Of a stretch of DNA of 21,236 bases, positions 7,112-13,285 are shown piece after piece. Under the pieces are notes generated by a model, which saw only the letters and a program-made list of their open reading frames with translations, had not been told where the DNA came from and did not search any database. Source of the DNA: an uncultured Collinsella sp. (GTDB lineage: Bacteria > Actinomycetota > Coriobacteriia > Coriobacteriales > Coriobacteriaceae); contig CABUAT010000034.1 of NCBI GenBank assembly GCA_902489665.1, positions 1-21,236 of the forward strand, in the 5' to 3' direction. A program made the position numbers and the translations under genes. Position 1 is the first letter of the stretch. Every line of letters starts with the position of its first letter.

Positions 7112-8197
7112 ATGGGTCTGATTCAAAAGAAGGACGAGAAGGACGAGATCGACGGCATCCAGATCATCGAGCGCGGCGAAGGCCCCGACGGTGATGAGGA
7201 CGAAAAGATCGACCTGGTCGCCGGCACGTCTGCCGAACATATTGCCGCCGGCACGTCCGCCGAGGAGGAGGACGCTCGCCTGGAGGCAAAGATCGCCGCG
7301 GATGCAGCTGACGAGAACCTCATGCCCGAGGAACAGGACGAGGACGACGACTCCGACGTGGACGACCACGCTTGCAAGCACAAGAAGACGATGATTGCCG
7401 CCTTTGTGGTCGCCGTCGTGATCGCTGCCGTGGTCGGCTTCTTTATCGGCAATGGCGGTTTTGGCGGCAAGGGCGTCGGCTCGGCGACCCTGACCGAGGA
7501 CCAGCTCGATTCGACCGTGGCAAGCTATAGCTACAACGGCAAGAAGAGCGACATCACCGCGCGTGAGGCCATCGAGAGCCAGTATAGCCTCGACACCGTC
7601 AAGAACGACGACGGTAATTACACCGCTCCGTCTGCCGACGTTATCCTGTCCTACGTGCGCAACCAGATTCTGCTGGACGCTGCCGAGGACGAGGGCATTA
7701 CCGTCTCTTCCAAGGAAATGAAGCAGTACGCCGAGGATTCCATCGGTACCTCCGACTACAAGACCATGGCCACGCAGTACGGCGTGTCCAAGGATCAGGC
7801 CAAGCAGATCGTCCGCCAGTCTGCGACGCTGCAGAAGCTCTACAAGAAGAAGGTGGGCGATAGCTCCGCAAGCATGCCGACCGCTCCGACCGAGCCTGCT
7901 GACGGCAACGAGGAGACCGCGAGCAAGGACTACGCCGACTACATCATCAACCTTGCCGGTGACGAGTGGGATAGCGAGAAGGGCACTTGGAAGGACGCCG
8001 ACAGCACCTATGCCAAGGCCTTTGCCGACGATGCCTTTACGGCCGATAGTGCGACCTATAAGCAGGCCATGACCGCCTATTACACCGCCTACCAGCAGTA
8101 TTCTTCGCAGGCCTCGAGCGCCAGCTCCAAGTGGACCGAGTATGCTAACGGCCTCTACGCCAAGGCCAACATCAGCATCTACGGCCTGTTTGCGTAA
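7112..8197 (+). CDS. Membrane-anchored extracytoplasmic protein, SurA N-domain-like
   Basis: A 361-residue protein with one membrane segment at residues 94-113. Residues 1-90 are very acidic, with a near-repeat of AGTSAE at 37-42 and 46-51, and lie on the cytoplasmic side by the positive-inside rule (HKK before the membrane). After a Gly-rich linker, residues about 124-275 are helix-rich and resemble the N-terminal domain of SurA/PrsA-type chaperones (AREAIESQYSLDTVKND, VILSYVRNQILLDAAEDEGITVSSKEMKQY, QAKQIVRQSATLQKLYKKKV). I see no PpiC rotamase domain after it; the C-terminus is Ser/Ala/Tyr-rich. A role in handling exported proteins is possible. AAGGAG with nine bases spacing precedes ATG 7112. 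It appears to be a single-gene unit between two terminators. Confidence 0.75.
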   Translation: MGLIQKKDEKDEIDGIQIIERGEGPDGDEDEKIDLVAGTSAEHIAAGTSAEEEDARLEAKIAADAADENLMPEEQDEDDDSDVDDHACKHKKTMIAAFVVAVVIAAVVGFFIGNGGFGGKGVGSATLTEDQLDSTVASYSYNGKKSDITAREAIESQYSLDTVKNDDGNYTAPSADVILSYVRNQILLDAAEDEGITVSSKEMKQYAEDSIGTSDYKTMATQYGVSKDQAKQIVRQSATLQKLYKKKVGDSSASMPTAPTEPADGNEETASKDYADYIINLAGDEWDSEKGTWKDADSTYAKAFADDAFTADSATYKQAMTAYYTAYQQYSSQASSASSKWTEYANGLYAKANISIYGLFA

Positions 8198-8236
8198 GGT
8201 TTGCCTGAGCCGCCGAGCGCGTAGCCGAAATATCTG

Positions 8237-8275
8237 AATAGCCCGCTAGAACGGATGTTGTTCTAGCGGGCTATT
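8237..8275. terminator. Bidirectional terminator between convergent genes
   Basis: A 16-bp perfect stem (8237-8252 with 8260-8275, core GCCCGCTAGAAC) with a 7-base loop. It sits between the plus-strand SurA-like gene and the minus-strand XRE gene and can serve both. Confidence 0.88.
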
Positions 8276-8305
8276 TGCGTTTAGGCGCTGGTGGCTAAAT
8301 TATGC

Positions 8306-8545
8306 CTATGAATCTTTAAGTCCAAAAAGATTATCGGCTTCATCGTCAGGCATATATTCCAGCACATCGCCCGGTTGGCAGTCGAGTGCCCGACATATCG
8401 CGTCAAGAGTTGAAAAACGTATGGCAGAAACCTTGCCCGTCTTAATGCGTGACATATTGACCTGGGAGATGCCCACGCGTTCCGCAAGCTCTTTGGATGA
8501 GATCTTGCGTTCGGCGAGCATGCGGTCAAGCCGCAGAATAATCAT
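8306..8545 (-). CDS. XRE-family helix-turn-helix regulator
   Basis: A 79-residue single-domain DNA-binding protein. The helix-turn-helix reads SSKELAERVGISQVNMSRIK, followed by FSTLDAICRALDCQPGDVLEY, the usual YozG/Cro-C1 layout. A ribosome site GGGGGA lies just after the stop codon of the upstream DUF2975 gene; the gap between the two genes is nine bases, so they form an operon. In other bacteria small XRE proteins of this kind are regularly paired with DUF2975 membrane proteins, where the pair is thought to autoregulate. Codon use is more AT-rich than in the housekeeping genes nearby. Confidence 0.93.
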   Translation of the reverse strand: MIILRLDRMLAERKISSKELAERVGISQVNMSRIKTGKVSAIRFSTLDAICRALDCQPGDVLEYMPDDEADNLFGLKDS

Positions 8546-8554
8546 GGATTCCCC

Positions 8555-9193
8555 CTAGAGCAACTCGTCATCTTGTTTTTGCAGGATATACCCGTAGCGG
8601 AAGATACTGGCAATCAGGCAAATAATCAGGCCTGCAAAGAGCATGGAGGGCTCGAATAACTGGCCGACGAACGCATCCGTAAAGCTGCCGCCAAATCCTG
8701 AGAGTATCATTCCCGTGATTACGGCACCAAGAAGCCTCACGGCAACGCCGCCGATAAGGAATAAATGTCCTACTCGACGAAGTGTCTGGTTACATTCAAG
8801 GTCAAAGGGCCTGCCTTCCTTTTCAATGTTGAAGAAAAGCCTGCGCACGCTTATCGCGATGGTAAGCGCGAGGCATGTCATCAAGAGGCTCCCTATGGCA
8901 GTGTGGCCATCGTGTGCGACGAGCATAAGTGGGGCCTGCGCATCGGTACCGACGATAGCAAGGCACGGCCCTTCGCCGGCTTGAAGTTCTACGGATTGGA
9001 GACACGAGCCTTGGGAGAGGCCAGGCAATATGAGCAGAAGGTCAATCGCAATGACTGCGAGGAGTCCCAGAGCGAGCGCTGCGGTAATGCAGATTGTGGC
9101 CCATTTGCAGACGCGAGCGCGCTTCCTCAGTTTGGCTATTGTCTGTTCGCGGCTGATGGTTTCATTCGATATAGATGCGTTTCGATGGAGCAT
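8555..9193 (-). CDS. DUF2975 family membrane protein
   Basis: A predicted 212-residue integral membrane protein. Four hydrophobic segments are visible: ICITAALALGLLAVIAIDLL near the N-terminus, a middle segment around IGSLLMTCLALTIAISV, LFLIGGVAVRLLGAVITGMI, and MLFAGLIICLIASIFRYGYI near the end. RRLFFNIEKEGRPFDLE is the characteristic DUF2975 stretch between membrane segments. I prefer ATG at 9193 with GGAGGGG directly upstream (complement of 9196-9202); a start at 9232 would lie within the palindromic promoter region. It is co-transcribed with the following XRE gene. Its role is unknown; a sensor or partner role for the regulator is inferred from the conserved pairing. Confidence 0.87.
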   Translation of the reverse strand: MLHRNASISNETISREQTIAKLRKRARVCKWATICITAALALGLLAVIAIDLLLILPGLSQGSCLQSVELQAGEGPCLAIVGTDAQAPLMLVAHDGHTAIGSLLMTCLALTIAISVRRLFFNIEKEGRPFDLECNQTLRRVGHLFLIGGVAVRLLGAVITGMILSGFGGSFTDAFVGQLFEPSMLFAGLIICLIASIFRYGYILQKQDDELL

Positions 9194-9216
9194 AACCCCT
9201 CCAATCGGCGTTTTGG

Positions 9217-9236
9217 ATGATACTTGTATCATATCA
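9217..9236 (-). promoter_or_regulatory. Extended -10 promoter overlapped by a palindromic operator
   Basis: On the minus strand TG-a-TATGAT (9228-9236) is an extended -10 element. It overlaps an inverted repeat ATGATAC (9217-9223) TT GTATCAT (9226-9232), about 25 bases before the DUF2975 start. A dimeric regulator bound here would block the promoter; the XRE protein of the same operon is the natural candidate. Confidence 0.55.
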
Positions 9237-9300
9237 GAATTAATGATAAACGATAAATAATTACGAATACTGAGTAAGTAATGATTGAAAACGATTAACG

Positions 9301-9315
9301 TGAGCTATTAGCTCA
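9301..9315. repeat. 15-bp palindrome TGAGCTA-T-TAGCTCA
   Basis: Perfect 7-bp arms around one base, followed by TTTTGG on the plus strand. It could be an operator or a weak terminator hairpin. Just upstream, 9286-9299 reads TGAAAACGATTAAC, a partial match to the CcpA-type box TGNAANCGNTTNCA. Confidence 0.4.
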
Positions 9316-9421
9316 TTTTGGATGCCGGAGTTTGGCGCGCGGGGGATGAGGACAAATGCCAAAACTTCCCGTGATCGCACAATGCTCCATCGGGTTCCCC
9401 TAATTCATCTGGGAAAACAAC

Positions 9422-9435
9422 TGCAAACGATTGCA
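9422..9435. promoter_or_regulatory. LacI/CcpA-like operator box 1
   Basis: TGCAAACGATTGCA fits the catabolite-response consensus TGNAANCGNTTNCA at every fixed position and is symmetric around a central CG. The cognate regulator is not in the window, so CcpA-like carbon control of the PTS operon is an inference. Confidence 0.5.
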
Positions 9436-9441
9436 AGTAAC

Positions 9442-9471
9442 CGGTGAACGGTCGAAAACTACCGTTCACCG
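9442..9471. repeat. 11-bp inverted repeat CGGTGAACGGT
   Basis: CGGTGAACGGT (9442-9452) and ACCGTTCACCG (9461-9471) are perfect arms around an 8-base gap. A degenerate relative (CGGTAAACGGTCGA at 9660-9673, then GCCGTGAGCGG at 9680-9690) occurs about 220 bases nearer the operon. CGGTGAACGGTCGA and CGGTAAACGGTCGA differ at one of 14 positions. It is probably a binding site for an unidentified regulator. Confidence 0.5.
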
Positions 9472-9481
9472 ATATTTTCGA

Positions 9482-9498
9482 AACTGGTTCTAACTGGT
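9482..9498. promoter_or_regulatory. Direct repeat of the AACTGGT half-site
   Basis: AACTGGT at 9482-9488 and again at 9492-9498, ten bases apart, so both lie on the same face of the helix. The same heptamer forms one half of the palindromes before EIIA and before agaS. Confidence 0.45.
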
Positions 9499-9619
9499 AT
9501 TAAGTCAAAAAGACCAATTCACAAATCTTCATAATGACCTGCAATTTTTCTACACGCTATTTTTAGCCGCCCTGCGTTGTTTAGACGCAAAGAAAGTTCC
9601 GATCTTTCGCCCAATCATT

Positions 9620-9633
9620 TCGAAACGGTTTCA
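9620..9633. promoter_or_regulatory. LacI/CcpA-like operator box 2
   Basis: TCGAAACGGTTTCA, with GAAAC-G-GTTTC symmetry. Read on the minus strand, TGAAACCGTTTCGA misses the CcpA-type consensus at one fixed position. It lies about 120 bases upstream of the PTS promoter. Confidence 0.4.
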
Positions 9634-9739
9634 AAACCGCAGGTAGAAGTGTTAACGAGCGGTAAACGGTCGATTTTTTGCCGTGAGCGGTGCAAAAACG
9701 TTTTACTGTATGAATCAACGAAAGCGACCTCTTCTGTGG

Positions 9740-9748
9740 TGATATAGT
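9740..9748 (+). promoter_or_regulatory. Extended -10 promoter of the PTS operon
   Basis: TG-a-TATAGT at 9740-9748 is an extended -10 element. No good -35 sits 16-18 bases upstream, which fits an activator- or extended -10-dependent promoter. The start point would be near 9755, giving a leader of about 140 bases that begins with the two operators below. Confidence 0.5.
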
Positions 9749-9764
9749 GACAACGACACGTCAC

Positions 9765-9778
9765 GTGGTTACTACCAG
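9765..9778. promoter_or_regulatory. GntR-type operator at the PTS operon
   Basis: GTGGTTACTACCAG; the 13-base core TGGTTACTACCAG recurs exactly before agaS (14058-14070). With the next two bases it contains ACCAGTT, the complement of AACTGGT. It lies just downstream of the predicted start point, so bound protein would block transcription. Assignment to the GntR/UTRA protein encoded at 13286 is an inference from position and from the TGGT..ACCA half-sites typical of DasR/NagR-like regulators. Confidence 0.6.
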
Positions 9779-9783
9779 TTGAG

Positions 9784-9796
9784 AGACCACTGGTCT
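9784..9796. promoter_or_regulatory. Second TGGTCT/AGACCA palindrome
   Basis: AGACCA-c-TGGTCT is a perfect 6-bp inverted repeat five bases after the first operator. AGACCA/TGGTCT half-sites are those of DasR-like GntR boxes. In RNA, ACCAGT (9774-9779) can also pair with ACTGGT (9789-9794), so a leader hairpin is an alternative explanation. Confidence 0.5.
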
Positions 9797-9894
9797 TCAA
9801 AGAACGCTTTCCAAGAAGCTTTAAGGGCACCCGCCCGCTGGCTTCCGAAAACCATCGAACTCAGATCGTACACACCTTCGGAAGGGAAATTTGA

Positions 9895-10338
9895 ATGGTT
9901 GGCTTTATTCTTACCGGTCATGGACAGTTCGCCCCCGGTCTTGCAAGCGCTATCGCTATGGTCGCTGGCGACCAGCCCGCTTTTACCGTCGTTCCTTTTG
10001 AGGGCGACCAGGCTGCCTCCTACGGTGAGGATCTCCGCGCCGCCATCACCGCCATGCGCGAGGAGTGCGATGGCGTGCTCGTCTTTACCGACCTGCTCGG
10101 TGGTACCCCCTTCAATCAGTCGATGATGATTGCCCAGGATGTCGACAACGTCGAGGTTCTGACTGGCACCAACCTTCCCATGGTTATTGAGCTTCTGTTC
10201 CTCCGCGGCAATGCCACGCTCGCCGAGCTTGGCGAGCAGGCCGTGACCGTTGGCCAGACGGGCATCACCGCCCAGACGGTCGCTTCTGTTGCTGGTGCCG
10301 AGGAAGAGGATATCTTCGGCGACGAGGACGGCATCTAA
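9895..10338 (+). CDS. PTS mannose/N-acetylgalactosamine-family EIIA
   Basis: A 147-residue cytoplasmic phosphocarrier. The motif LTGHGQFAPGL places the phosphorylated His at residue 9, followed by AMVAGDQPAFTVVPFEGD and the DLLGGTPFNQSMM stretch typical of the mannose (EIIA-Man/AgaF) family. It accepts phosphate from HPr and passes it to EIIB. The C-terminus is acidic (EEEDIFGDEDGI), beyond the normal domain. A GGAAGGGAAA ribosome site precedes ATG 9895. Its TAA stop overlaps the ATG of the YajC-like gene by one base, showing translational coupling. It is the first gene of the PTS operon, after the operator cluster. Confidence 0.94.
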   Translation: MVGFILTGHGQFAPGLASAIAMVAGDQPAFTVVPFEGDQAASYGEDLRAAITAMREECDGVLVFTDLLGGTPFNQSMMIAQDVDNVEVLTGTNLPMVIELLFLRGNATLAELGEQAVTVGQTGITAQTVASVAGAEEEDIFGDEDGI

Positions 10339-10619
10339 TGGCCGATTTCGGAGCCAACGTCCTGAGCTCCTCGGTCGCCCTTTTAGGCCTGCTTGTCATC
10401 ATGGGCTTGATTTACACCATCTGGTCGCAAATCAACATGAAGAAGAAGCAGAAGTACTTCAAGGAGCTGCACACCGAGCTCAAGCCGGGTCAAGAGGTTC
10501 TTTTCGCCGGCGGTATCTACGGAACCGTCAAAGGCATCGAAGGCGAGAAGGTCCAGATCAAAGTCCGATCCGGAGCCGTCGTAGATGTTTCGCGTTACGC
10601 GATTCAGGAGATTAAGTAA
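10338..10619 (+). CDS. yajC: YajC-family small membrane protein inside the PTS operon
   Basis: A 93-residue protein with one N-terminal membrane segment (residues about 9-31), then basic MKKKQKYF and the YajC core LKPGQEVLFAGGIYGTVKGI, ending in VVDVSRYAIQEI. YajC is an accessory subunit of the SecDF translocase, but copies inside mannose-family PTS operons are known, for example in the pneumococcal hyaluronate locus. Its start overlaps the EIIA stop by one base. A role in membrane insertion or assembly of EIIC/EIID is a reasonable guess, not shown. This may be a specialised paralogue, with the housekeeping yajC located with secDF elsewhere. Confidence 0.88.
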   Translation: MADFGANVLSSSVALLGLLVIMGLIYTIWSQINMKKKQKYFKELHTELKPGQEVLFAGGIYGTVKGIEGEKVQIKVRSGAVVDVSRYAIQEIK

Positions 10620-10655
10620 CTGTCGTCAGCAAATAACGAAAGGAAGCTGATCAAC

Positions 10656-11138
10656 ATGGCAGAACCCAACATTCTTCTTACCCGCATCGATAACCGACTG
10701 GTTCATGGTCAGGTTGCCACCCAGTGGAACTCCACTCTGGGCTCCAACCTCATCCTCGTCGCCAACGACGACGTGGCGTCCAACACCATGCGCCAGAACC
10801 TCATGAAGATGGCCGCTCCCGCCGGCGTCGCTACGCGTTTCTTCTCCCTGCAGAAGACCATCGACGTCATTGGCAAGGCGAGCCCGCGCCAGAAGATCTT
10901 CATCGTGGCCGAAACACCGGAAGACGTGCTTACGCTCGTCAAGGGCGGTGTGCCTATAAAGAAGGTAAACATCGGCAACATGCACATGTCGGAAGGAAAG
11001 CGCCAAGTCGCCACCTCCGTCGCAGTTAACGACGAGGATGTCGCTGCGTTTAAAGAGCTGCAGGAATTGGGGGTGGAGTTGGAGATCAGGCGCGTTCCGA
11101 GCACGCCTGTTGAGGACACGAGCAAGCTCTTCTCGTAA
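10656..11138 (+). CDS. PTS mannose/N-acetylgalactosamine-family EIIB
   Basis: A 160-residue cytoplasmic protein. RIDNRLVHGQVATQWN places the phosphorylated His at residue 17, as in ManX-IIB/AgaV/SorB proteins. IGNMHMSEGKRQVATSVAVNDEDVAAFKELQELGVELEIRRVP covers the C-terminal signature in which conserved Gly and Lys residues hold the phosphoryl group. It takes phosphate from EIIA and gives it to the sugar carried by EIIC/EIID. AAAGGAAG lies about ten bases before ATG 10656. The 90-base gap to EIIC contains two hairpins. Confidence 0.94.
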   Translation: MAEPNILLTRIDNRLVHGQVATQWNSTLGSNLILVANDDVASNTMRQNLMKMAAPAGVATRFFSLQKTIDVIGKASPRQKIFIVAETPEDVLTLVKGGVPIKKVNIGNMHMSEGKRQVATSVAVNDEDVAAFKELQELGVELEIRRVPSTPVEDTSKLFS

Positions 11139-11155
11139 TCCTCGTGATCCACGTT

Positions 11156-11204
11156 GTCAGGAGTGAAACCCTGACGTTCTGTACGTGATATCCAAAGTGC
11201 GTAC
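11156..11204 (+). other. Two hairpins between EIIB and EIIC
   Basis: GTCAGG (11156-11161) pairs with CCTGAC (11170-11175), and GTACG (11181-11185) with CGTAC (11200-11204). There is no T-run, so these are not clear terminators. They may affect mRNA processing or relative expression of the cytoplasmic and membrane PTS subunits. Confidence 0.4.
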
Positions 11205-11228
11205 ATTCATTTTGAAAGGAGGAGCAAG

Positions 11229-12029
11229 ATGGAATACTCGATCATCCAGATCGCTCTGGTCTTCGTCGTCACGTTCATCGCGGCAATCGACCAGTTTGAC
11301 TTCCTCGAGTCTCTCTATCAGCCCATTGTCACCGGCGCCGTCATCGGTCTTATCCTTGGCGACCTCAACACCGGTCTTCTCGTGGGTGGTACCTATCAGC
11401 TCATGACGATCGGCAACATGCCGATCGGAGGCGCTCAGCCGCCTAACGCCGTCATCGGCGGCATCATGGCAGCCATTCTCGCTATCGCTACGGGTCTCGA
11501 GCCCAACGCGGCAGTCGGTCTCGCCATTCCGTTCGCCCTGCTTGGTCAGCTCGGCGTTACCCTGGTCTTCACGCTTATGTCCCCGCTTATGTCCACGGCC
11601 GATAACATGGCTCATAACGCGGACACCAAGGGCATCGAGCGCCTGAACTACTTCGCCATGGCTCTGCTCGGCCTGATCTTCGCTGTCGTCGTCACCCTGT
11701 TCTTCATCGCTGGCGCTACCATCGGTCAGACCATCGCTTCTGCCATCCCGACTTGGCTGCAGACCGGTCTCTCCGCTGCAGGTGGCATGATGCGCTTCGT
11801 CGGCTTCGCCGTCCTGCTCAAGGTTATGATGAACCGCGATATGTGGGGCTTCTTCCTCATGGGCTTTGGCCTCGCGCTCATCACCGTTGCCAACGATTCG
11901 CTGGCAACCCCTGCCCTGCTCATCCTCGCTCTCATCGGCTTCGGCATCGCTTTCTGGGACTTCCAGCAGCAGACCGAGCTGAAGGGTGCAGCTGTTTCTG
12001 ACGGAGGTGACTTCGAAGATGGCATCTAA
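11229..12029 (+). CDS. PTS mannose/N-acetylgalactosamine-family EIIC
   Basis: A 266-residue polytopic membrane protein of the EIIC-Man/AgaW/SorA family. The N-terminus IIQIALVFVVTFIAAIDQFDF leads to QPIVTGAVIGLILGDLNTGLLVGGTYQLMTIGNMPIGGAQPPN, the conserved substrate-path region. Several hydrophobic segments follow, with FALLGQLGVTLVFTLMSPL and LNYFAMALLGLIFAVVVTLFFI. Together with EIID it forms the sugar-conducting membrane unit. A strong AAAGGAGG (11215-11222) precedes ATG 11229. The gene overlaps the start of EIID by 11 bases. Confidence 0.94.
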   Translation: MEYSIIQIALVFVVTFIAAIDQFDFLESLYQPIVTGAVIGLILGDLNTGLLVGGTYQLMTIGNMPIGGAQPPNAVIGGIMAAILAIATGLEPNAAVGLAIPFALLGQLGVTLVFTLMSPLMSTADNMAHNADTKGIERLNYFAMALLGLIFAVVVTLFFIAGATIGQTIASAIPTWLQTGLSAAGGMMRFVGFAVLLKVMMNRDMWGFFLMGFGLALITVANDSLATPALLILALIGFGIAFWDFQQQTELKGAAVSDGGDFEDGI

Positions 12030-13101
12030 TGAGTATGTGATCCCGGAGCACTACGAGGATCTCACTCCTGCTCCGCAGCTCGACCAGAAGACCCTCAACA
12101 AGATGGCTTGGCGCTCCTGCTTCCTGCAGGCATCGTTCAACTACGAGCGCATGCAGGCCGCTGGCTGGCTCTACTCCATCATCCCCGGTCTGGAGAAGAT
12201 CCACACCAACAAGAACGACCTCGCGGCTTCCATGAGCCACAACCTGGAGTTCTTCAACACCCACCCGTTCCTTGTCACCTTTGTTATGGGCATCGTGCTT
12301 TCGCTCGAGCAGAACAAGGTTGACATCCCCACGATCCGCGCCGTCCGCGTCGCCGCAATGGGCCCGCTCGGTGGTATCGGTGACGCCCTGTTCTGGCTGA
12401 CGCTCGTGCCTATCACGGCCGGCATCACCTCCAACATGGCCATCAACGGCAACGCCGCTGCACCGATCATCTTCCTGGTGATCTTCAACGTCGTCCAGTT
12501 CGCTCTGCGCTTCTGGCTCATGAACTGGTCCTACAAGCTTGGCACCAGCGCTATTGACGCTCTGACCGCCAACATGCAGGCCTTCACGCGTGCCGCTTCC
12601 ATCATGGGCGTCTTCGTCGTCGGTTGCCTGGTCGTCACCATGGGTGGCACCCAGATCAACCTCCAGATCCCCAACGGCACCACCCGTGGTCTCTCCGCTA
12701 CTACCGTGATCGTCTCCGAGAAGGAGGCCGAGAACTTCACCGGTATGGAGGGCATCGATACCGAGACCGCTGAGGCCGGTACCATCGCCATGACCGATAA
12801 GGACGGCAACGCCCTTACCGCTTCCGATGCCGACGGCAACGCTGTCGAGTGCGGCGTCACCGATCTGGGTAACGGCATGGAGTCCGTGACCTACGGCACC
12901 GTTACCGAGGATCCGGTCAACTTCTCTGTTGCCGACACCCTCAACACCATCGTCCCGAAGCTCGTCCCGCTTATGCTTACGCTGCTGCTTTACTACATGT
13001 TCGCTAAGCACAGCTGGACCCCGACCAAGGGCATTCTGCTGCTCTTCGTCCTCGGCATCCTGGGCGCTGGCCCGCTTGGTCTCTGGCCGAGCATCTGGTA
13101 A
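12019..13101 (+). CDS. PTS mannose/N-acetylgalactosamine-family EIID with a long extracytoplasmic insertion
   Basis: A 360-residue membrane protein. The first two thirds match EIID-Man/AgaD: LNKMAWRSCFLQASFNYERMQAAG, the HNLEFFNTHPFLVTFVMGI motif near residue 75, AAMGPLGGIGDALFW and a membrane segment near 196-210. Normally a short loop follows. Here residues about 215-303 form a Thr/Asp/Glu-rich loop before the last membrane helices (IVPKLVPLMLTLLLYYMF). The protein is therefore about 70-80 residues longer than typical EIID (263-303 residues). I use ATG 12019, with GGAGGTG at 12003-12009; an in-frame start at 11986 lies deep in EIIC. It overlaps EIIC by 11 bases. Confidence 0.92.
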   Translation: MASNEYVIPEHYEDLTPAPQLDQKTLNKMAWRSCFLQASFNYERMQAAGWLYSIIPGLEKIHTNKNDLAASMSHNLEFFNTHPFLVTFVMGIVLSLEQNKVDIPTIRAVRVAAMGPLGGIGDALFWLTLVPITAGITSNMAINGNAAAPIIFLVIFNVVQFALRFWLMNWSYKLGTSAIDALTANMQAFTRAASIMGVFVVGCLVVTMGGTQINLQIPNGTTRGLSATTVIVSEKEAENFTGMEGIDTETAEAGTIAMTDKDGNALTASDADGNAVECGVTDLGNGMESVTYGTVTEDPVNFSVADTLNTIVPKLVPLMLTLLLYYMFAKHSWTPTKGILLLFVLGILGAGPLGLWPSIW

Positions 13102-13114
13102 GGCTCTAGCTTGA

Positions 13115-13201
13115 GGGGTGTGTCCCTACGCGGCTCACACCCCGACCCCTTAAGCCATGTGTATGTTAAAAGCCGCGTGCTCGAAAGAGCGCGCGGCTTT
13201 T
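13115..13201 (+). terminator. Double hairpin terminator ending the PTS operon
   Basis: First hairpin GGGGTGTG (13115-13122) / CACACCCC (13136-13143). The second and main one pairs AAAAGCCGCGTGCTC (13168-13182) with 13187-13201 around a GAAA tetraloop, with a single G-T wobble; its right arm ends in TTTT and is followed by GTTTTC. Confidence 0.9.
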
Positions 13202-13207
13202 GTTTTC

Positions 13208-13237
13208 TTGTTGATTCGGGTGTGGCAGACAGATAAT
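13208..13237 (+). promoter_or_regulatory. Likely promoter of the GntR regulator
   Basis: TTGTTG (13208-13213), an 18-base spacer and GATAAT (13232-13237), about 48 bases before ATG 13286. A TTGATT at 13211 gives a 15-base spacer as an alternative. I see no AACTGGT operator here, so autoregulation is not evident. Confidence 0.45.
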
Positions 13238-13285
13238 GCTAAACACCCAAGGTAGTAGCCGAGTTTGAGAAAATGGGAGGATAGG

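Larger units (their letters stand above)
9237..9764. other. Long control region between divergent units
   Basis: No open frame here looks like a protein. The stretch is AT-richer than the flanking genes and dense in short symmetric elements, the main ones listed separately: TGAGCTA-T-TAGCTCA (9301-9315), LacI/CcpA-like boxes, CGGTGAACGGT repeats and AACTGGT half-sites. It separates the minus-strand DUF2975 operon from the plus-strand PTS operon and probably integrates several regulators of the sugar operon. Confidence 0.6.
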
